Below, piece by piece: positions 33,201-39,263 of a DNA stretch of 46,851 nucleotides. The notes under the pieces were generated by a model. The model searched no databases. It worked only from the letters and a program-made list of their open reading frames with translations, and was not told the origin of the DNA. The stretch's first letter is position 1. Each line of letters begins with the position of its first letter. Both the position numbers and the translations under genes were made by a program. Source of the stretch: Ectocarpus siliculosus (Eukaryota > Sar > Phaeophyceae > Ectocarpales > Ectocarpaceae); assembly GCA_000310025.1 (NCBI GenBank), contig FN648739.1, forward strand, positions 10,100 through 56,950. The letters run 5' to 3'.

Positions 33201-35054
33201 ATGGTTCGCTCGCCGATCACTCTTCCCCTTCTTTTCCTCCGCTTTCAGTTGCCCAGCCCGTGTTCGAAGCACTCTCAAAATCTCTTCTTCATCGAGTGTT
33301 TTCTGGGCGAGCAGCTGTTGCTTTTGAATCTCAAATTCCGGGGAAAGCGCATCGAGGAACCGTGCATACACGAGCATTTTTGGGATGGGCTGGTCGAATG
33401 CCAACTCTAGGTTAGTCACTACGGACTTGAACTCCTGGAAAAACACTCGGGGTTCCTGGTTCTTCCCTTGTTGGGCATTATAAAACTTTCCGATCAGCGA
33501 GATCTGCTCGCCGCCGGTCAAGGGGGTGAATGTTTCTTCTAACGCACGCCACGCTGCCGAGGGCCCCTTTCGATCGTACACCAGCATTTTTGTGGAGTTG
33601 TTGGATATCGCTCCGGTCAGCATCCCCCACAAATCCCGGTACATGGCTATCTCCCCTACTTCCACTCCTTGCTCTATCATGCCATCATCGTCTACGCCTA
33701 GGACCTCAATGTCTCTGCTGTCGCTCAGGGCGCGACCCATCCCACAAGTCTGAACCTGCGTAATGAAATCGTTTCGGAACATCAGCCAGTTTTTCTCGTC
33801 TCCGTTGAAGTCCAACTGTTTCAGGCGTGGGATACGGGCATGCGAGCTGAAAGCATACCGTGAAGCTTGCTCCTCTCTGCTGATTCCCTCTCGCGAGATA
33901 GCACCGTGTGGTGTAGGCTCTCGTGTTTCCGGGCCTCGCAGTCCTCTCGCTCCCTCGAGCCCTCGTCCAGTATTCGGCGCTTGATCTAGCTGACCCGCGC
34001 CAGGGAAGGCGTGCGTCCTCCCCTGTGACTCCCCCCCGCCGCCCGCTGCGGTCGCACTTCCGGCGGGCGGTGTCCCGGGCACTAACCGGGACAAGGTGTT
34101 CATGATGCCTTCCAGTTTCTCCGTCACCATCTTCTCCATTCTGGTGCTGGCGTCGCCCACGGCGTCGTCGATGGCCGTCCTAAGCTCCTCATGAGTCGGG
34201 CCAGCCTCGCCCCCGCCAGAGTTCCCGGAGTCGTTCGAAGACATGTGTGTCTGCCGCACTAGACTATGACGTTAACGCCACAAGAACTCTAGAGTGTTGA
34301 TTGGCCCCAAGCCGAGTGCTGCTGGATGAGCACGGCTGTCCCGTTTGACAATGTGAAGAGATGGTAAAGTCGTTTTATTGGTCGTCCTCGTAGACACAAG
34401 CAACGGAAGAGAGTGGGCACTCAGGTGCATCACAAACACCGAGGCACGCGAGCAACAGTCGCAAGACGCATTCGGAACTCGGAATACATGACAGCAAGGA
34501 ATGCGCGACAACTTGCCAAAGATCCTACTACCGGAGATACCCCGAAGATCCAAATGACCGATGGACGGTCACGCACTTGCGCACCTGCATAGCTCAAAAC
34601 CACACATGAGTACTACCGCAGTAGCCTTCGTAAGGATGGCATAATCCACCTCACGAACACTGTTGACAGAGGATAAGCGCTCGAAAGGAAAGCAACACGC
34701 ATGTTGAGGCATGACTGGCAAACCTTTGCAATAGCACGAAGAAACACTTGTACAACGGCCACTTGAAGCTGACTTGGTTCATTCTGTATGGCCCCAGCTT
34801 TTGCGTCAAGAAAATACTGAAAGGCGAAGAACTAACGCCAACAATATTAAGATGGCGAAGCATTTTCGCTCCTTTCTGTTCATGTGGTTTGAAAACAGTT
34901 TGAAGACGCAATGTCGCAACGCATCAAGAGTCAATCATACCTCGTTGTGAGCGCTACTGCCACTGAAAGCCGAGCCGGCGGAGGCCAAGGTTCCACTAAG
35001 AGCAAGCAGCACGATAGGCACGATCCCCATCGTCCCTGCCGCCATTGTCTTCAT
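8966..35054 (-). CDS. Large secreted multidomain protein: signal peptide, 10-Cys modules, Pro/Thr linkers, AMOP, integrin-beta-like VWA (26 exons)
   Basis: Exons read 5' to 3' on the minus strand: 34941-35054, 30651-30717, 28743-28928 (contains a stop), 27512-27568, 26788-26973, 26337-26393, 25572-25757, 25122-25178, 23501-23689, 23029-23082, 22570-22626, 21748-21807, 21078-21222, 20551-20808, 20122-20449, 19570-19739, 18911-19049, 17078-17359, 16278-16452, 12109-12289, 11870-11990, 10965-11192, 10363-10479, 9808-9927, 9333-9545, 8966-9040. Every boundary has AG acceptor and GT donor (one GC donor) and phases match throughout, which is strong internal support. If the stop-bearing exon is skipped the product is about 1,210 residues: signal peptide 1-25, modules and linkers about 61-361, beta-rich region about 362-700, AMOP about 720-880, VWA about 905-1140. 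No transmembrane segment is seen, so I infer a secreted cell-wall or matrix adhesion protein. Domain names rest on recognised motifs, not a search. A single gene is inferred; a split into two genes is possible. Confidence 0.72.
12109..17359 (-). CDS. AMOP domain exons (17078-17359, 16278-16452, start of 12109-12289)
   Basis: AMOP is an extracellular adhesion-associated domain known from animal MUC4, SUSD2 and isthmin. The visible hallmarks, in order, are ISGWKNDIACPFG with a following CMFD, a CVRS segment, then GNQ-CCYDTAGNILVD split exactly at an exon junction, then EDTLPFTWCC, and finally LCQLYLEMRP...GDGY. The last motif is formed only after joining 16278-16452 to 12109-12289 (phase 1, T+AT = Tyr). 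That join also fixes the acceptor, behind a long polypyrimidine tract at about 12290-12330. The intervening intron carries the DIRS-order element; without it the intron is 200 bp. The family call is from memory of the motif pattern and needs a profile search. Confidence 0.68.
12361..12435 (-). repeat. Split direct repeat B2 of the DIRS-order element (outer end)
   Basis: This is the terminal copy of the B repeat. Directly next to it (12436-12504) is palindromic sequence not shared with B1. Confidence 0.88.
12387..12504. repeat. Nested inverted repeats near the right end of the DIRS-order element (cloverleaf potential)
   Basis: The outer arms GATCATTCAA (12387-12396) and TTGAATGATC (12495-12504) are perfect. 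Inside are two hairpins: 12419-12454 (GTGAGGCCTCCTGC against GCAGGAGGGCCTCGCCAC, one bulge) and 12463-12491 (CTTTGGGCTGGGT against ACCCAGGCCCAAAG, one bulge). The second half lies between repeats A2 and B2. Confidence 0.8.
12552..12706 (-). repeat. Split direct repeat A2 of the DIRS-order element
   Basis: Matches A1 at 15991-16148 with small differences (A1 has a 3-bp insertion near 16013). It ends in GATTACT, which overlaps the start of B1. Confidence 0.88.
12704..12778 (-). repeat. Split direct repeat B1 of the DIRS-order element
   Basis: This is the internal copy of the B repeat, starting ACTGTTGTATTC and ending CCTCCTGCGCC. It is matched by B2 over 75 bp. Confidence 0.88.
12884..14344 (-). 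pseudogene. Tyrosine recombinase (YR) of the DIRS-order element, frameshifted
   Basis: The 5' part (14344-13650) opens with a zinc-ribbon-like CSSCQTE...YNYCWSCG. The recombinase core follows in other frames: FASMRRGHDLS (first catalytic Arg region), then MHSFR (H-x-x-R box), then AGWRTESVAKRYVG with the candidate nucleophile Tyr. At least three frame changes are needed, near 13650, 13280 and 13115; the last is one extra base directly after the HSFR box. Canonical copies of this family integrate circular cDNA by strand exchange. This copy is inactive. A run of 18 A residues (minus strand, 14354-14371) separates it from the RT-RNase H frame. Confidence 0.78.
14388..15983 (-). pseudogene. DIRS-type reverse transcriptase (C-terminal part) - RNase H polyprotein, 5'-truncated
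   Basis: The frame is open for 532 codons from 15983 to the stop at 14388; the first Met is at 15719. Visible in order are VLPFGFSLSPYVYHTL, the catalytic box AYLDDSW, the thumb-like LRPVKALQYLG, and RNase H motifs VKIDGSSDAS, NKKEMFAL, LIDVDNTAV and SAANVVADDISRPS. A C-terminal region follows (DLMASDASAQ, PFFSRYDCEG, YCFPPPVMAG) that is common downstream of RNase H in DIRS-like elements. The fingers and motif A Asp are missing because coding begins abruptly next to repeat A1. An internal deletion after A1 is inferred, so this copy cannot make an active RT. Confidence 0.8.
15991..16148 (-). repeat. Split direct repeat A1 of the DIRS-order element
   Basis: This is the terminal copy of the A repeat. 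It starts TCTCGAATATATCCC (plus strand) and ends GATTACT at the element border. Confidence 0.88.
18911..19739 (-). CDS. Ectodomain exons upstream of AMOP (19570-19739 and 18911-19049)
   Basis: Exon 19570-19739 has acceptor CTGCTGCAG and donor GTAAGT. It encodes IVGSTASLTRR ... QLEWIEDLDGNESS ... LCGTAFADDYS. Exon 18911-19049 has acceptor TTTCCTTTCAG and donor GTATGT. It encodes CQCFFAAEKVKEGRG ... FRCPSTIGCILQAP. The two join through phase 2 to give DDYSRCQCF. Several cysteines (LCG, CQC, RCP, GCIL) suggest disulfides. The next exon begins in phase 0 as required. These segments form the N-terminal part or flank of the AMOP region. Confidence 0.62.
20122..21222 (-). CDS. Ectodomain beta-rich region (three exons: 21078-21222, 20551-20808, 20122-20449)
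   Basis: Three exons join with perfect phase (1 to 2, 2 to 2, 2 to 0). The first encodes DTVCTMELTEATTVP and ends FAVGEDDL. The second starts LEAVAGTVIDAA. The third runs STTGKIIVG ... LDWDASSISAD ... VEVPNTGSYLIP ... DVFFK. Alternating hydrophobic strands and the LDWD / VPNTGSY pattern suggest an Ig- or FN3-like beta-sandwich immediately before the AMOP region; I cannot name the family. Acceptors have clear polypyrimidine or C-rich tracts (CCCCCCCCGCAG at 20809). Confidence 0.6.
21748..21807 (-). CDS. Pro/Ser/Thr-rich linker exon, non-homologous sequence (last linker)
   Basis: This 60-nt phase 1-1 exon (acceptor TTTCACAAG, donor GTACGT) encodes GATPVPSSAST then PTPMIAPVS. It differs from the tandem linkers but has the same phase and composition. 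Its end joins in frame with the exon at 21078-21222. A neighbouring minus-strand stretch at 21502-21695 (starting IQFPSDRS) is also open after a CAG, but no good phase-1 donor was found, so I left it out of the model. Confidence 0.5.
22570..22626 (-). CDS. Pro/Thr-rich linker exon, copy 5
   Basis: This 57-nt phase 1-1 exon encodes a PALTPEPTPAPTLPPSDE type spacer with intact splice sites. It follows linker copy 4 with no Cys module between them, as expected from a local duplication of the linker exon and its flanks. Confidence 0.6.
23029..23082 (-). CDS. Pro/Thr-rich linker exon, copy 4 (one codon shorter)
   Basis: This 54-nt phase 1-1 exon encodes a spacer of the type PAFTPEPTVPTPPPTDE with CAG acceptor and GTAAGC donor. 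It sits in the downstream copy of a 457-bp tandem duplication, the other copy of which carries linker copy 5. Confidence 0.6.
23501..23689 (-). CDS. 10-cysteine module exon, copy 4 (most diverged intact copy)
   Basis: This 189-nt phase 1-1 exon is one codon longer than the other copies at its end (EAPCVVT). It has SDVCCSLSC at the first CC pair and GRDC later, but all ten cysteines are kept. The donor is GTGAGT. The intron upstream (23690-25121) holds the TCA-flanked TIR element. Without that element the intron is 572 bp, close to the 579 bp of the equivalent intron after linker copy 2. Confidence 0.68.
23780..24639. mobile_element. Non-autonomous TIR DNA transposon (860 bp) with 3-bp TCA target duplication
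   Basis: Ends are GGGCCGGTCTTAACGAAG and its reverse complement. The inverted similarity extends about 50 bp (GATTATAAGA inside both ends), the left arm having a roughly 10-bp deletion. TCA flanks both sides (23777-23779 and 24640-24642). The paralogous unit at 25837-25850 reads GACGTCACAAATGG without the insert, which shows directly that TCA is present once in the empty site. The 3-bp duplication and GGG termini would fit a PIF/Harbinger-like superfamily, but no transposase is seen, so the family is tentative. The open frames inside are not recognisable. Confidence 0.75.
25122..25178 (-). CDS. Pro/Thr-rich linker exon, copy 3
   Basis: This 57-nt phase 1-1 exon with GTAAGC donor encodes PAPTPEPMPAPTPPPTDE, with one Thr-to-Met change relative to copies 1 and 2. 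Splice sites are intact. Confidence 0.65.
25572..25757 (-). CDS. 10-cysteine module exon, copy 3
   Basis: This intact 186-nt phase 1-1 exon has the same ten-cysteine spacing as copy 2. It carries SSRCGSC where copy 2 has SSSCGSC. The donor is GTGAGC after ATGACCA. It lies 1,216 bp from copy 2, which gives the length of one undisturbed tandem unit. Confidence 0.68.
26337..26393 (-). CDS. Pro/Thr-rich linker exon, copy 2
   Basis: This 57-nt phase 1-1 exon has CAG acceptor and GTAAGC donor and encodes the PAPTPEPTPAPTPPPTDE type spacer. It has the same boundaries as the other linker copies. Confidence 0.65.
26788..26973 (-). CDS. 10-cysteine module exon, copy 2
   Basis: This intact 186-nt phase 1-1 exon runs from VPMCDGGIVGIQ to TGEAPCMT. 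The cysteine spacing is C-x12-CC-x3-C-x2-C-x4-C-x9-CC-x10-C-x7-C, ten cysteines, consistent with five disulfides in a secreted module. I do not recognise a named family. The acceptor follows CGAAACGAACAG and the donor is GTGAGC. It is flanked by Pro/Thr linker exons, so it is one unit of a tandemly amplified module-linker cassette. Confidence 0.68.
27512..27568 (-). CDS. Pro/Thr-rich linker exon, copy 1
   Basis: This 57-nt phase 1-1 exon has acceptor GAAACAG and donor GTAAGC. It encodes a spacer of the type PAPTPEPTPAPTPPPTDE. Such stretches usually act as extended, O-glycosylated spacers between extracellular modules; that role is inferred. Confidence 0.65.
27857..28640. mobile_element. Unclassified ~780-bp insertion in a module intron
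   Basis: Comparison with the unit around 26660-26700 shows this block is extra: the left flank CACTCGCTTAAA and right flank AAACTGCAGTACC match the uninterrupted CCGCTCAAACTACAGGACC. AAA on both sides could be a short duplication. It holds a 44-bp tandem repeat and ends in an A-rich stretch. No terminal inverted repeat or coding homology was recognised. Its left part shares a GTTGTCG-AGAC-GAATAAACTG match with 29317-29340. Confidence 0.5.
28355..28444. repeat. 44-bp tandem repeat, two copies
   Basis: Copy 1 is 28355-28398 and copy 2 is 28399-28442, identical, starting GCATTGGGGTGTTTTC. The repeat lies inside the unclassified insertion. Confidence 0.9.
28743..28928 (-). pseudogene. Cys-module exon copy 1, carries an in-frame TGA
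   Basis: This 186-nt phase 1-1 exon is homologous to the three downstream 10-Cys exons. It begins VETCDGG instead of VPMCDGG. At 28813-28811 the codon that is GGA in the other copies is TGA, just after the second CC pair. Splice sites (CAG acceptor, GTGAGC donor) are intact. Because the exon is symmetric, skipping it keeps the frame, so the gene need not be dead. Either this copy is a decaying pseudo-exon, or its inclusion gives a short secreted product, or it triggers decay of the transcript. Confidence 0.65.
29465..29560. repeat. Dispersed repeat fragment, copy 2
   Basis: Partner of the fragment at 6605-6690, same orientation, located in the intron between exon 2 and the first Cys exon of the large gene. 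Confidence 0.6.
30651..30717 (-). CDS. Exon 2: short N-terminal segment (phase 0 to 1)
   Basis: The acceptor is TTTTTGTCAACAG and the donor is GTACGA. The 22 codons plus one base read GNVELLADNGTI and then NINLRSLQAE. The exon starts in phase 0, as exon 1 requires, and ends in phase 1, as all following module and linker exons require. No domain is recognised. The short acidic/hydrophobic segment probably links the signal peptide to the module array. Confidence 0.6.
31322..31686 (-). repeat. 3' LTR of the gag-only element
   Basis: The 365-bp terminal repeat starts TGTTCGTGAGG on the minus strand and ends CAATCAACA. It is identical by eye to 34295-34659. Confidence 0.88.
31930..32260. repeat. 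Degenerate ~235-bp direct repeat in the non-coding part of the gag-only element
   Basis: CCCTCCCAGC-AACAGGATCCCTACTG occurs at about 31938 and 32182, followed in both by GCTGCTGTTAGCA-like and GGCGCG sequence. It lies between the gag stop and the 3' LTR; its function is unknown. Confidence 0.6.
32928..34259 (-). CDS. Copia-type Gag protein of the gag-only element
   Basis: The 443-codon ORF is intact. The N-terminus is acidic and Gly/Pro-rich. The central part has PRLKQLDFNGDEKNWLMF, then AWRALEETFTPL and VFFQEFKSVVTNLEL, patterns of the Copia gag (UBN2-like) fold. The C-terminus has a basic region and two CCHC knuckles, CYICDGDHYASAC and CQRCGKKGHNAKKC, both C-x2-C-x4-H-x4-C. The protein should bind RNA and assemble particles. 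It stops about 24 residues after the second knuckle with no frameshift into pol, so the element depends on other elements for enzymes. Confidence 0.88.
   Translation of the reverse strand: MRQTHMSSNDSGNSGGGEAGPTHEELRTAIDDAVGDASTRMEKMVTEKLEGIMNTLSRLVPGTPPAGSATAAGGGGESQGRTHAFPGAGQLDQAPNTGRGLEGARGLRGPETREPTPHGAISREGISREEQASRYAFSSHARIPRLKQLDFNGDEKNWLMFRNDFITQVQTCGMGRALSDSRDIEVLGVDDDGMIEQGVEVGEIAMYRDLWGMLTGAISNNSTKMLVYDRKGPSAAWRALEETFTPLTGGEQISLIGKFYNAQQGKNQEPRVFFQEFKSVVTNLELAFDQPIPKMLVYARFLDALSPEFEIQKQQLLAQKTLDEEEILRVLRTRAGQLKAEEKKGKSDRRANHHAFVAVEGKGGGKRRPKQNRGYEEANLASDKRVKCYICDGDHYASACPEKLCQRCGKKGHNAKKCPSRTETAVAAIGGGGVELDVAYEAL
34295..34659 (-). repeat. 5' LTR of the gag-only element
   Basis: The 365-bp terminal repeat is followed (minus strand) by CTCTAGAGTTCTTG, the candidate primer-binding region. 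Confidence 0.88.
34941..35054 (-). CDS. Exon 1: start codon and signal peptide
   Basis: The start codon is at 35054-35052. An in-frame TAA lies a few codons upstream, so this is the first in-frame Met after a stop. The 38 codons begin MKTMAAGTMG, continue with a hydrophobic core (IVPIVLLALSGTLA) and a small-residue cleavage region (SAGSA), then end SSAHNE before the donor GTATGA (phase 0). This is a classic Sec signal peptide and implies export through the ER. A CAG acceptor-like site just upstream of the ATG (about 35070) could end a 5'UTR intron. The exon is separated from exon 2 by intron 1, which carries the gag-only LTR element. Confidence 0.75.
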
Positions 35055-36008
35055 CGTTGTGGTCCTCCTGCATTAAAGCAGGCAGGGGGCAGAGAACGGT
35101 CCAGAACGAACACTTAAGAAAAGTCCTTGTGTCACTAGAAACAGAAGGAAAAGAGAAAAAGTGGACGCGTCGCCATCACAAGGCAAGCGTGAGGACACTA
35201 GTCTGGATGGCGACAGAATGTCGTGTTGAAACTTGAACATTCAAAACCGTCGGAACCATTTGGACTTACTTACCGTCCGCAACACGTTACAGACTTCCGC
35301 ACTCCCCTTTGGTCGGGCTACTATGTCGGACGGAATGTCCAACGGAGGTGGTTCAAGATGTATTTTCTCCAGGCAGCACAGCTGGCCAAAGCACGGAGGT
35401 GGCGGTGGTATCTTGGGGACGGGGCGGGAGAGGTGGCAAGTAAGAAAAAGGCGGCGTCTTTCGTCATTGCCATGCTGGATCCTTCGAGGCGGTATTTCTT
35501 GACGCGCCAACGAGAGCAGTGACGGGGGTGTGCATGGAAATGAGGGTGTATTGGAGGTACGAGCTGCCAACGGAGGTACTGGATGAGGATGAGGCAGATG
35601 GAAGAAGGGTATGCATCAATGCACCAGAAGTGATGACAATGGTGATGACGGCATATGTGATGGTGGGGGTAGGCCGAAGCGGATGGAGTAAGCGGTGATG
35701 TTGACGGCGGATATCGATACGCGACGTGCCATGGGTGAAAATGCGTGGTGGGGGGGAGAGGAACGCGGAAGAAGGTAGGGGTACCAATGAGGGTGACAGG
35801 AGCCCTGAAGACGGTCAGGGGGTGGTACTTCCAGGCGGGACATGTAACCGGTGCGGTGGGGTCTTTATTCACGCACGGAGAAGCGAGACCCCACTAGAAC
35901 CGCGGGCCATTGGCGGGCCGCAGCGGCTTTGCATTTCAATGGCGTACCGCCATGATGTATTTTGACAAAAAACGCGTTTAGTCTATTGTACGTGTCACCG
36001 TAGTCAGC

Positions 36009-36291
36009 TTGATTTCGGCTTCTTGAAAAAATTGTCGGGCGAGACCCAGGCTGAATGAATGAACACTTTGAATATTTTTTTCCTGAGACCCTGGATACTC
36101 CCGGCCAGAGTATGGGTGACGAAAGGACTCGTCGACCCTGGGACATTCTGCAGGATGTGGGTGGCGAGCGATATGAAGCGAAACAAAGATTGGACGGAGA
36201 GTAGCGCTGGCAAGGGGAGTCACCCTCCTCGGAAGTGAAAGTGAAGGGGCTCACCAACCCCATGACTTACTTTTCTAGGAGCCGAAACCAA
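36009..36291. mobile_element. Small MITE-like element with ~21-bp terminal inverted repeats
   Basis: The left end TTGATTTCGGCTTCTTGAAA (36009) and right end TTTTCTAGGAGCCGAAACCA (to 36291) are inverted copies with a few mismatches. No coding capacity is seen. A further end-like copy follows at 36312. Confidence 0.55.
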
Positions 36292-36340
36292 ACCATTAGA
36301 CTGGCTTCAGAGGTTTGATTTCGGCTTCTAGAAAGTTAGT
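36265..36340. repeat. Foldback: ~30-bp inverted repeat with 17-nt loop
   Basis: ACTTACTTTTCTAGGAGCCG through CCAAACC (36265-36294) pairs with GGTTTGATTTCGGCTTCTAG through TTAGT (36312-36340) with few mismatches and one gap. It looks like two MITE ends abutting tail to head. Confidence 0.65.
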
Positions 36341-37742
36341 CGCAAACAAAAATGGACCCCCCAAAGGAGAGCGGAGAAAAACGACCCTGCATCGTGGCGG
36401 ATGGATGTGGTAGTCACCATCGTAATTACCGTTTTCCGTGGCGACGAGGCATGTTGCCATGTACGGGATAATGACCTCGACCCTTCTTGACAACGGTAGG
36501 GACGATAGCACATGGTGGCCCAGAACAACATTCGTTTGCTCAGATATCCAACCATAATTTCGATCATCCCACTGATACATGCTGGAGAAGTGGAGAAGTG
36601 GGGTGTAGAGGGATAGACTATGATGAGAAGATGTTGGGCGGCGGGTACAGAATTTATTTGTGTTTGTGGATTTGTGGTGGTGCCGATAGTTAGAAGTTCA
36701 CAACAGCACTCATTATTTTGGTGTGTGTGCAACTTTATTTTAATAAGGAAAAAAATAGTCCAAATGGATATCGATTGCCCAAATGAACATCGATTAGATG
36801 TGCAGTCCATATATATTCCATACACGCTGCTCTATTGCGTCGTGCATCAAGAAGTATGTGTATGGTGCATTCAAGACAAGATGAGCAGGGTTGGTCAAGG
36901 AATACGTCGTTTAGGCACCTATCTATGCGAGTACACAGGATATATAGGATCCTGTGTGGATGTGATGTATACGTGTGTACGGTAAAATATTGGTACGCCC
37001 TGTTTCCGTGTTGGCTCTTGGTTGATGGCTGGGGTATCACGTTAGCAACACAATACGCAGGGTGCATGCGCTTGAAAGTGAGGCGTTGGTCTGTTTTAGT
37101 ATCATCAGTGGTATCTGTTCAAAGTTCAAAGAGGGGTCGAGTTTTCTCAGGCTGAAAAAGGCGTGGATGCGGGGACCGATTGGTGGGTTGAACACCAGAA
37201 CAAAAGAACAGTTGCTGTTTCACGTACGTACGTCGAGAAATAATCCCTCCACTATAGACATTAATAGGTTGAACAGTTCATCCGTTAGTATTTTATCGTT
37301 CGGCCGGTATTTTTCTCTCTACCCAACGTTCGCCGGGTGCGCGTGAAAGAAATGGGGCGGGCGTGTTTGACTCGCCTCCGTTTTGTGTTCGTGCGTGGAG
37401 GTAGATTGTTCGGATTGTGCCGATACTGGCGGTTTCGTATCTCGCGGATGGGAATGACCTTCAGGGACGAGGAGGTACTTTGGGATACAAATTGCGCCGC
37501 CCCCTTCGACTGGTTTTGGCCTGCCTGGCACTCCTCCACTCCTCGTTTCGCCTACTCTTCCTCGCTGATGTCGCCCCTACAATTTATGTATTACATGCGG
37601 TTAACGACACTCACTCCTCCTTTGGACTCTGGGGGTCACACAACATGGACGCATAGATAGGCATATACACTTTGTTGTCAAGGACTATAATACTACAAAC
37701 TGCAAACACGTAAAACATGAACATCATCTGCATACATACGCC

Positions 37743-38020
37743 GGTCGCCCCGGTGGTCTGGTTGGTAGCCTCGTAACCTTCTAGAGGTCAGGTCAGAGGT
37801 TTCTTGCAAAGGGAGTTTTTCTCTCGCTTCCGCTCCTGACCAAGTGTATAGCGCTAGTTCGTGTGTACACAAGAGGGAAGGGAGTGCTAAACTCTTCTCG
37901 CATTAAAAATTGAAGGCGAAGTACCGCAGGACGGGAGGCTCTTCTGTGTGACCACGGGTTGGAATACACGGCACTAGTGCTGTGAGCGCGCTGATTTTGA
38001 AGTGAAAAAAAAAAAAAAAA
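37743..38020 (+). mobile_element. SINE-like element with tRNA-like head and poly(A) tail
   Basis: The head CCCCGGTGGTCTGGTTGGTA resembles a tRNA 5' end with an A box (TGGTCTGGTTG). A weak B-box-like AGAGGTTTCTTGC lies about 50 bp downstream. The body has no ORF and ends in 16 A residues (38005-38020). No clear target duplication was found, so the call is tentative. Confidence 0.4.
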
Positions 38021-39258
38021 CTGGCTAACTGTTGCTGTGTTATTTTATTGCGAAAGTGGTATGTAGACAACGCACGCGTGTATCTTCTCGCAGAGGGAAG
38101 AAAACTGCAACTCTGTCTGTGTGGTCTAGAGAGACTATTCGCACGGCGCGTACGAATAGTGTGCCGTCATGGAAAACCGTCGACCCCACTTTGCAGTACA
38201 GAACGGGCCCGAAAAGCTCAAACGTTTACAAAAAATAAAAAGAGGGCTAAGAAACTCAACTCAATCCCGGCCACGAGATAGGCGATGATACTCGAGACAC
38301 AAGAAAAAACGGATAGCTGAGGAAGCGTGCCCAATAAGAAACGTCCTATAATACTGCTGCTGCTGCCGCCACCTCCCGCTCATCATTTTAATATTTTGTT
38401 AGGGGGAAAGCGTGGATATTTCGCGTCGCCCCCCGCGCCGCCGCGGGCAGCGCTACCCTCTGCTGTTGTTGTACGTACTGCTGTAATGCCACAAATATCG
38501 GGAGGAAGGTCAGGAGAGCCAACCCCATAATCAACGTTGATGTTTGCCACCACCGAGCTGTCGATTTAAAATGCTCCGAATTAAGGCTTGGTGTGTTGTT
38601 GGTTTCTTCGCCAGAAATAAAGAAAATAGGAAAATGTGATCACCAGGATGATGCGACAGCCCAAAGGCATTAAGAAATCCGTTTTAAGAAATTGGCCAAC
38701 TTTGGTGGGTCCTTCGGGCGAAATTAAGAAATTGAGGCTCGACCCGAATATGACGTTTGTTTCTTATCTCCGGGCCCGTTCTGTAAGAAACCGAATGATA
38801 CTGCTGTGCCTCCTCTCGCCTCCTCTGTCCATCCTTTGTGCGGCACCCGCGCCCAGGTCTCGTTTATAAATAGAGACATTTTCAGTCGGTAGGGAACGCG
38901 CTTTTCCCTGAAGTTGTTCGTAAAATTGTGAAAAAAATAGCCCAGAGCACCTACAAACCGAGGCGTGCAGGGCTGGCTGCACCTACCCAAGGAATGTTCC
39001 AAGATATGGTCTTCCGACATGGAGACCACTGCTTTCGACCAAGTCGTCAGCACTGTTGTTGTACAAACCCGGGTGGTCTGACGTACTTGGGTAGGGTACT
39101 CCGCATACGAAACTTTTGTAATCGGAAATTGAGTAAATAACGCATCGAACGCATCGCGTTAAAACCTTTTCAATGAAGTCATATGCATATATATATATGA
39201 ATGATGAGCGGAAAGAATTGCCGCCGCATACACCGTTATCTGCTCGAGCTGCATATGG
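38021..39258. other. Repeat-bearing non-coding DNA left of the Copia element
   Basis: The stretch 38935-39180 (GAGCACCTACAAAC ... GAGTAAATA ... TTTCAATGAAGT) is related to 44693-44835 on the other side of the Copia element in the same orientation. No gene is recognised. Confidence 0.45.
38935..39180 (+). repeat. Dispersed repeat flanking the Copia element, left copy
   Basis: Shares GAGCACCTACAAA, GGTGGTCTG, TTGAGTAAATA, CGCGTT and TTTCAAT-AAGTTAT-like blocks, in the same order, with 44693-44835. Confidence 0.6.
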
Positions 39259-39263
39259 CGCAT

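Larger units (their letters stand above)
31322..34659 (-). mobile_element. Non-autonomous LTR retrotransposon encoding only Gag (TR-GAG type, Copia-related)
   Basis: Two 365-bp LTRs (31322-31686 and 34295-34659) appear identical and have TG...CA ends. On the minus strand the element is 5' LTR, a CTCTAGAGTT motif directly after it (likely primer-binding region), a 443-codon gag, about 1.2 kb of non-coding DNA with degenerate internal repeats, a purine tract AGGGAGGG, then the 3' LTR. Flanks share CTGT (31318-31321 and 34660-34663), a probable short target duplication. No protease, integrase, RT or RNase H is present. It lies in intron 1 of the large gene, in the same direction. Identical LTRs imply a recent insertion. 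Confidence 0.85.
35055..37740. other. Upstream region of the large gene; no other gene recognised
   Basis: Its first part should contain the promoter and 5'UTR of the minus-strand gene. I cannot point to a specific TATA or initiator element. It also holds the MITE/foldback pair at 36.0-36.34 kb. Open frames at 35241-35872 are Pro/His-rich without domain motifs. Confidence 0.4.
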
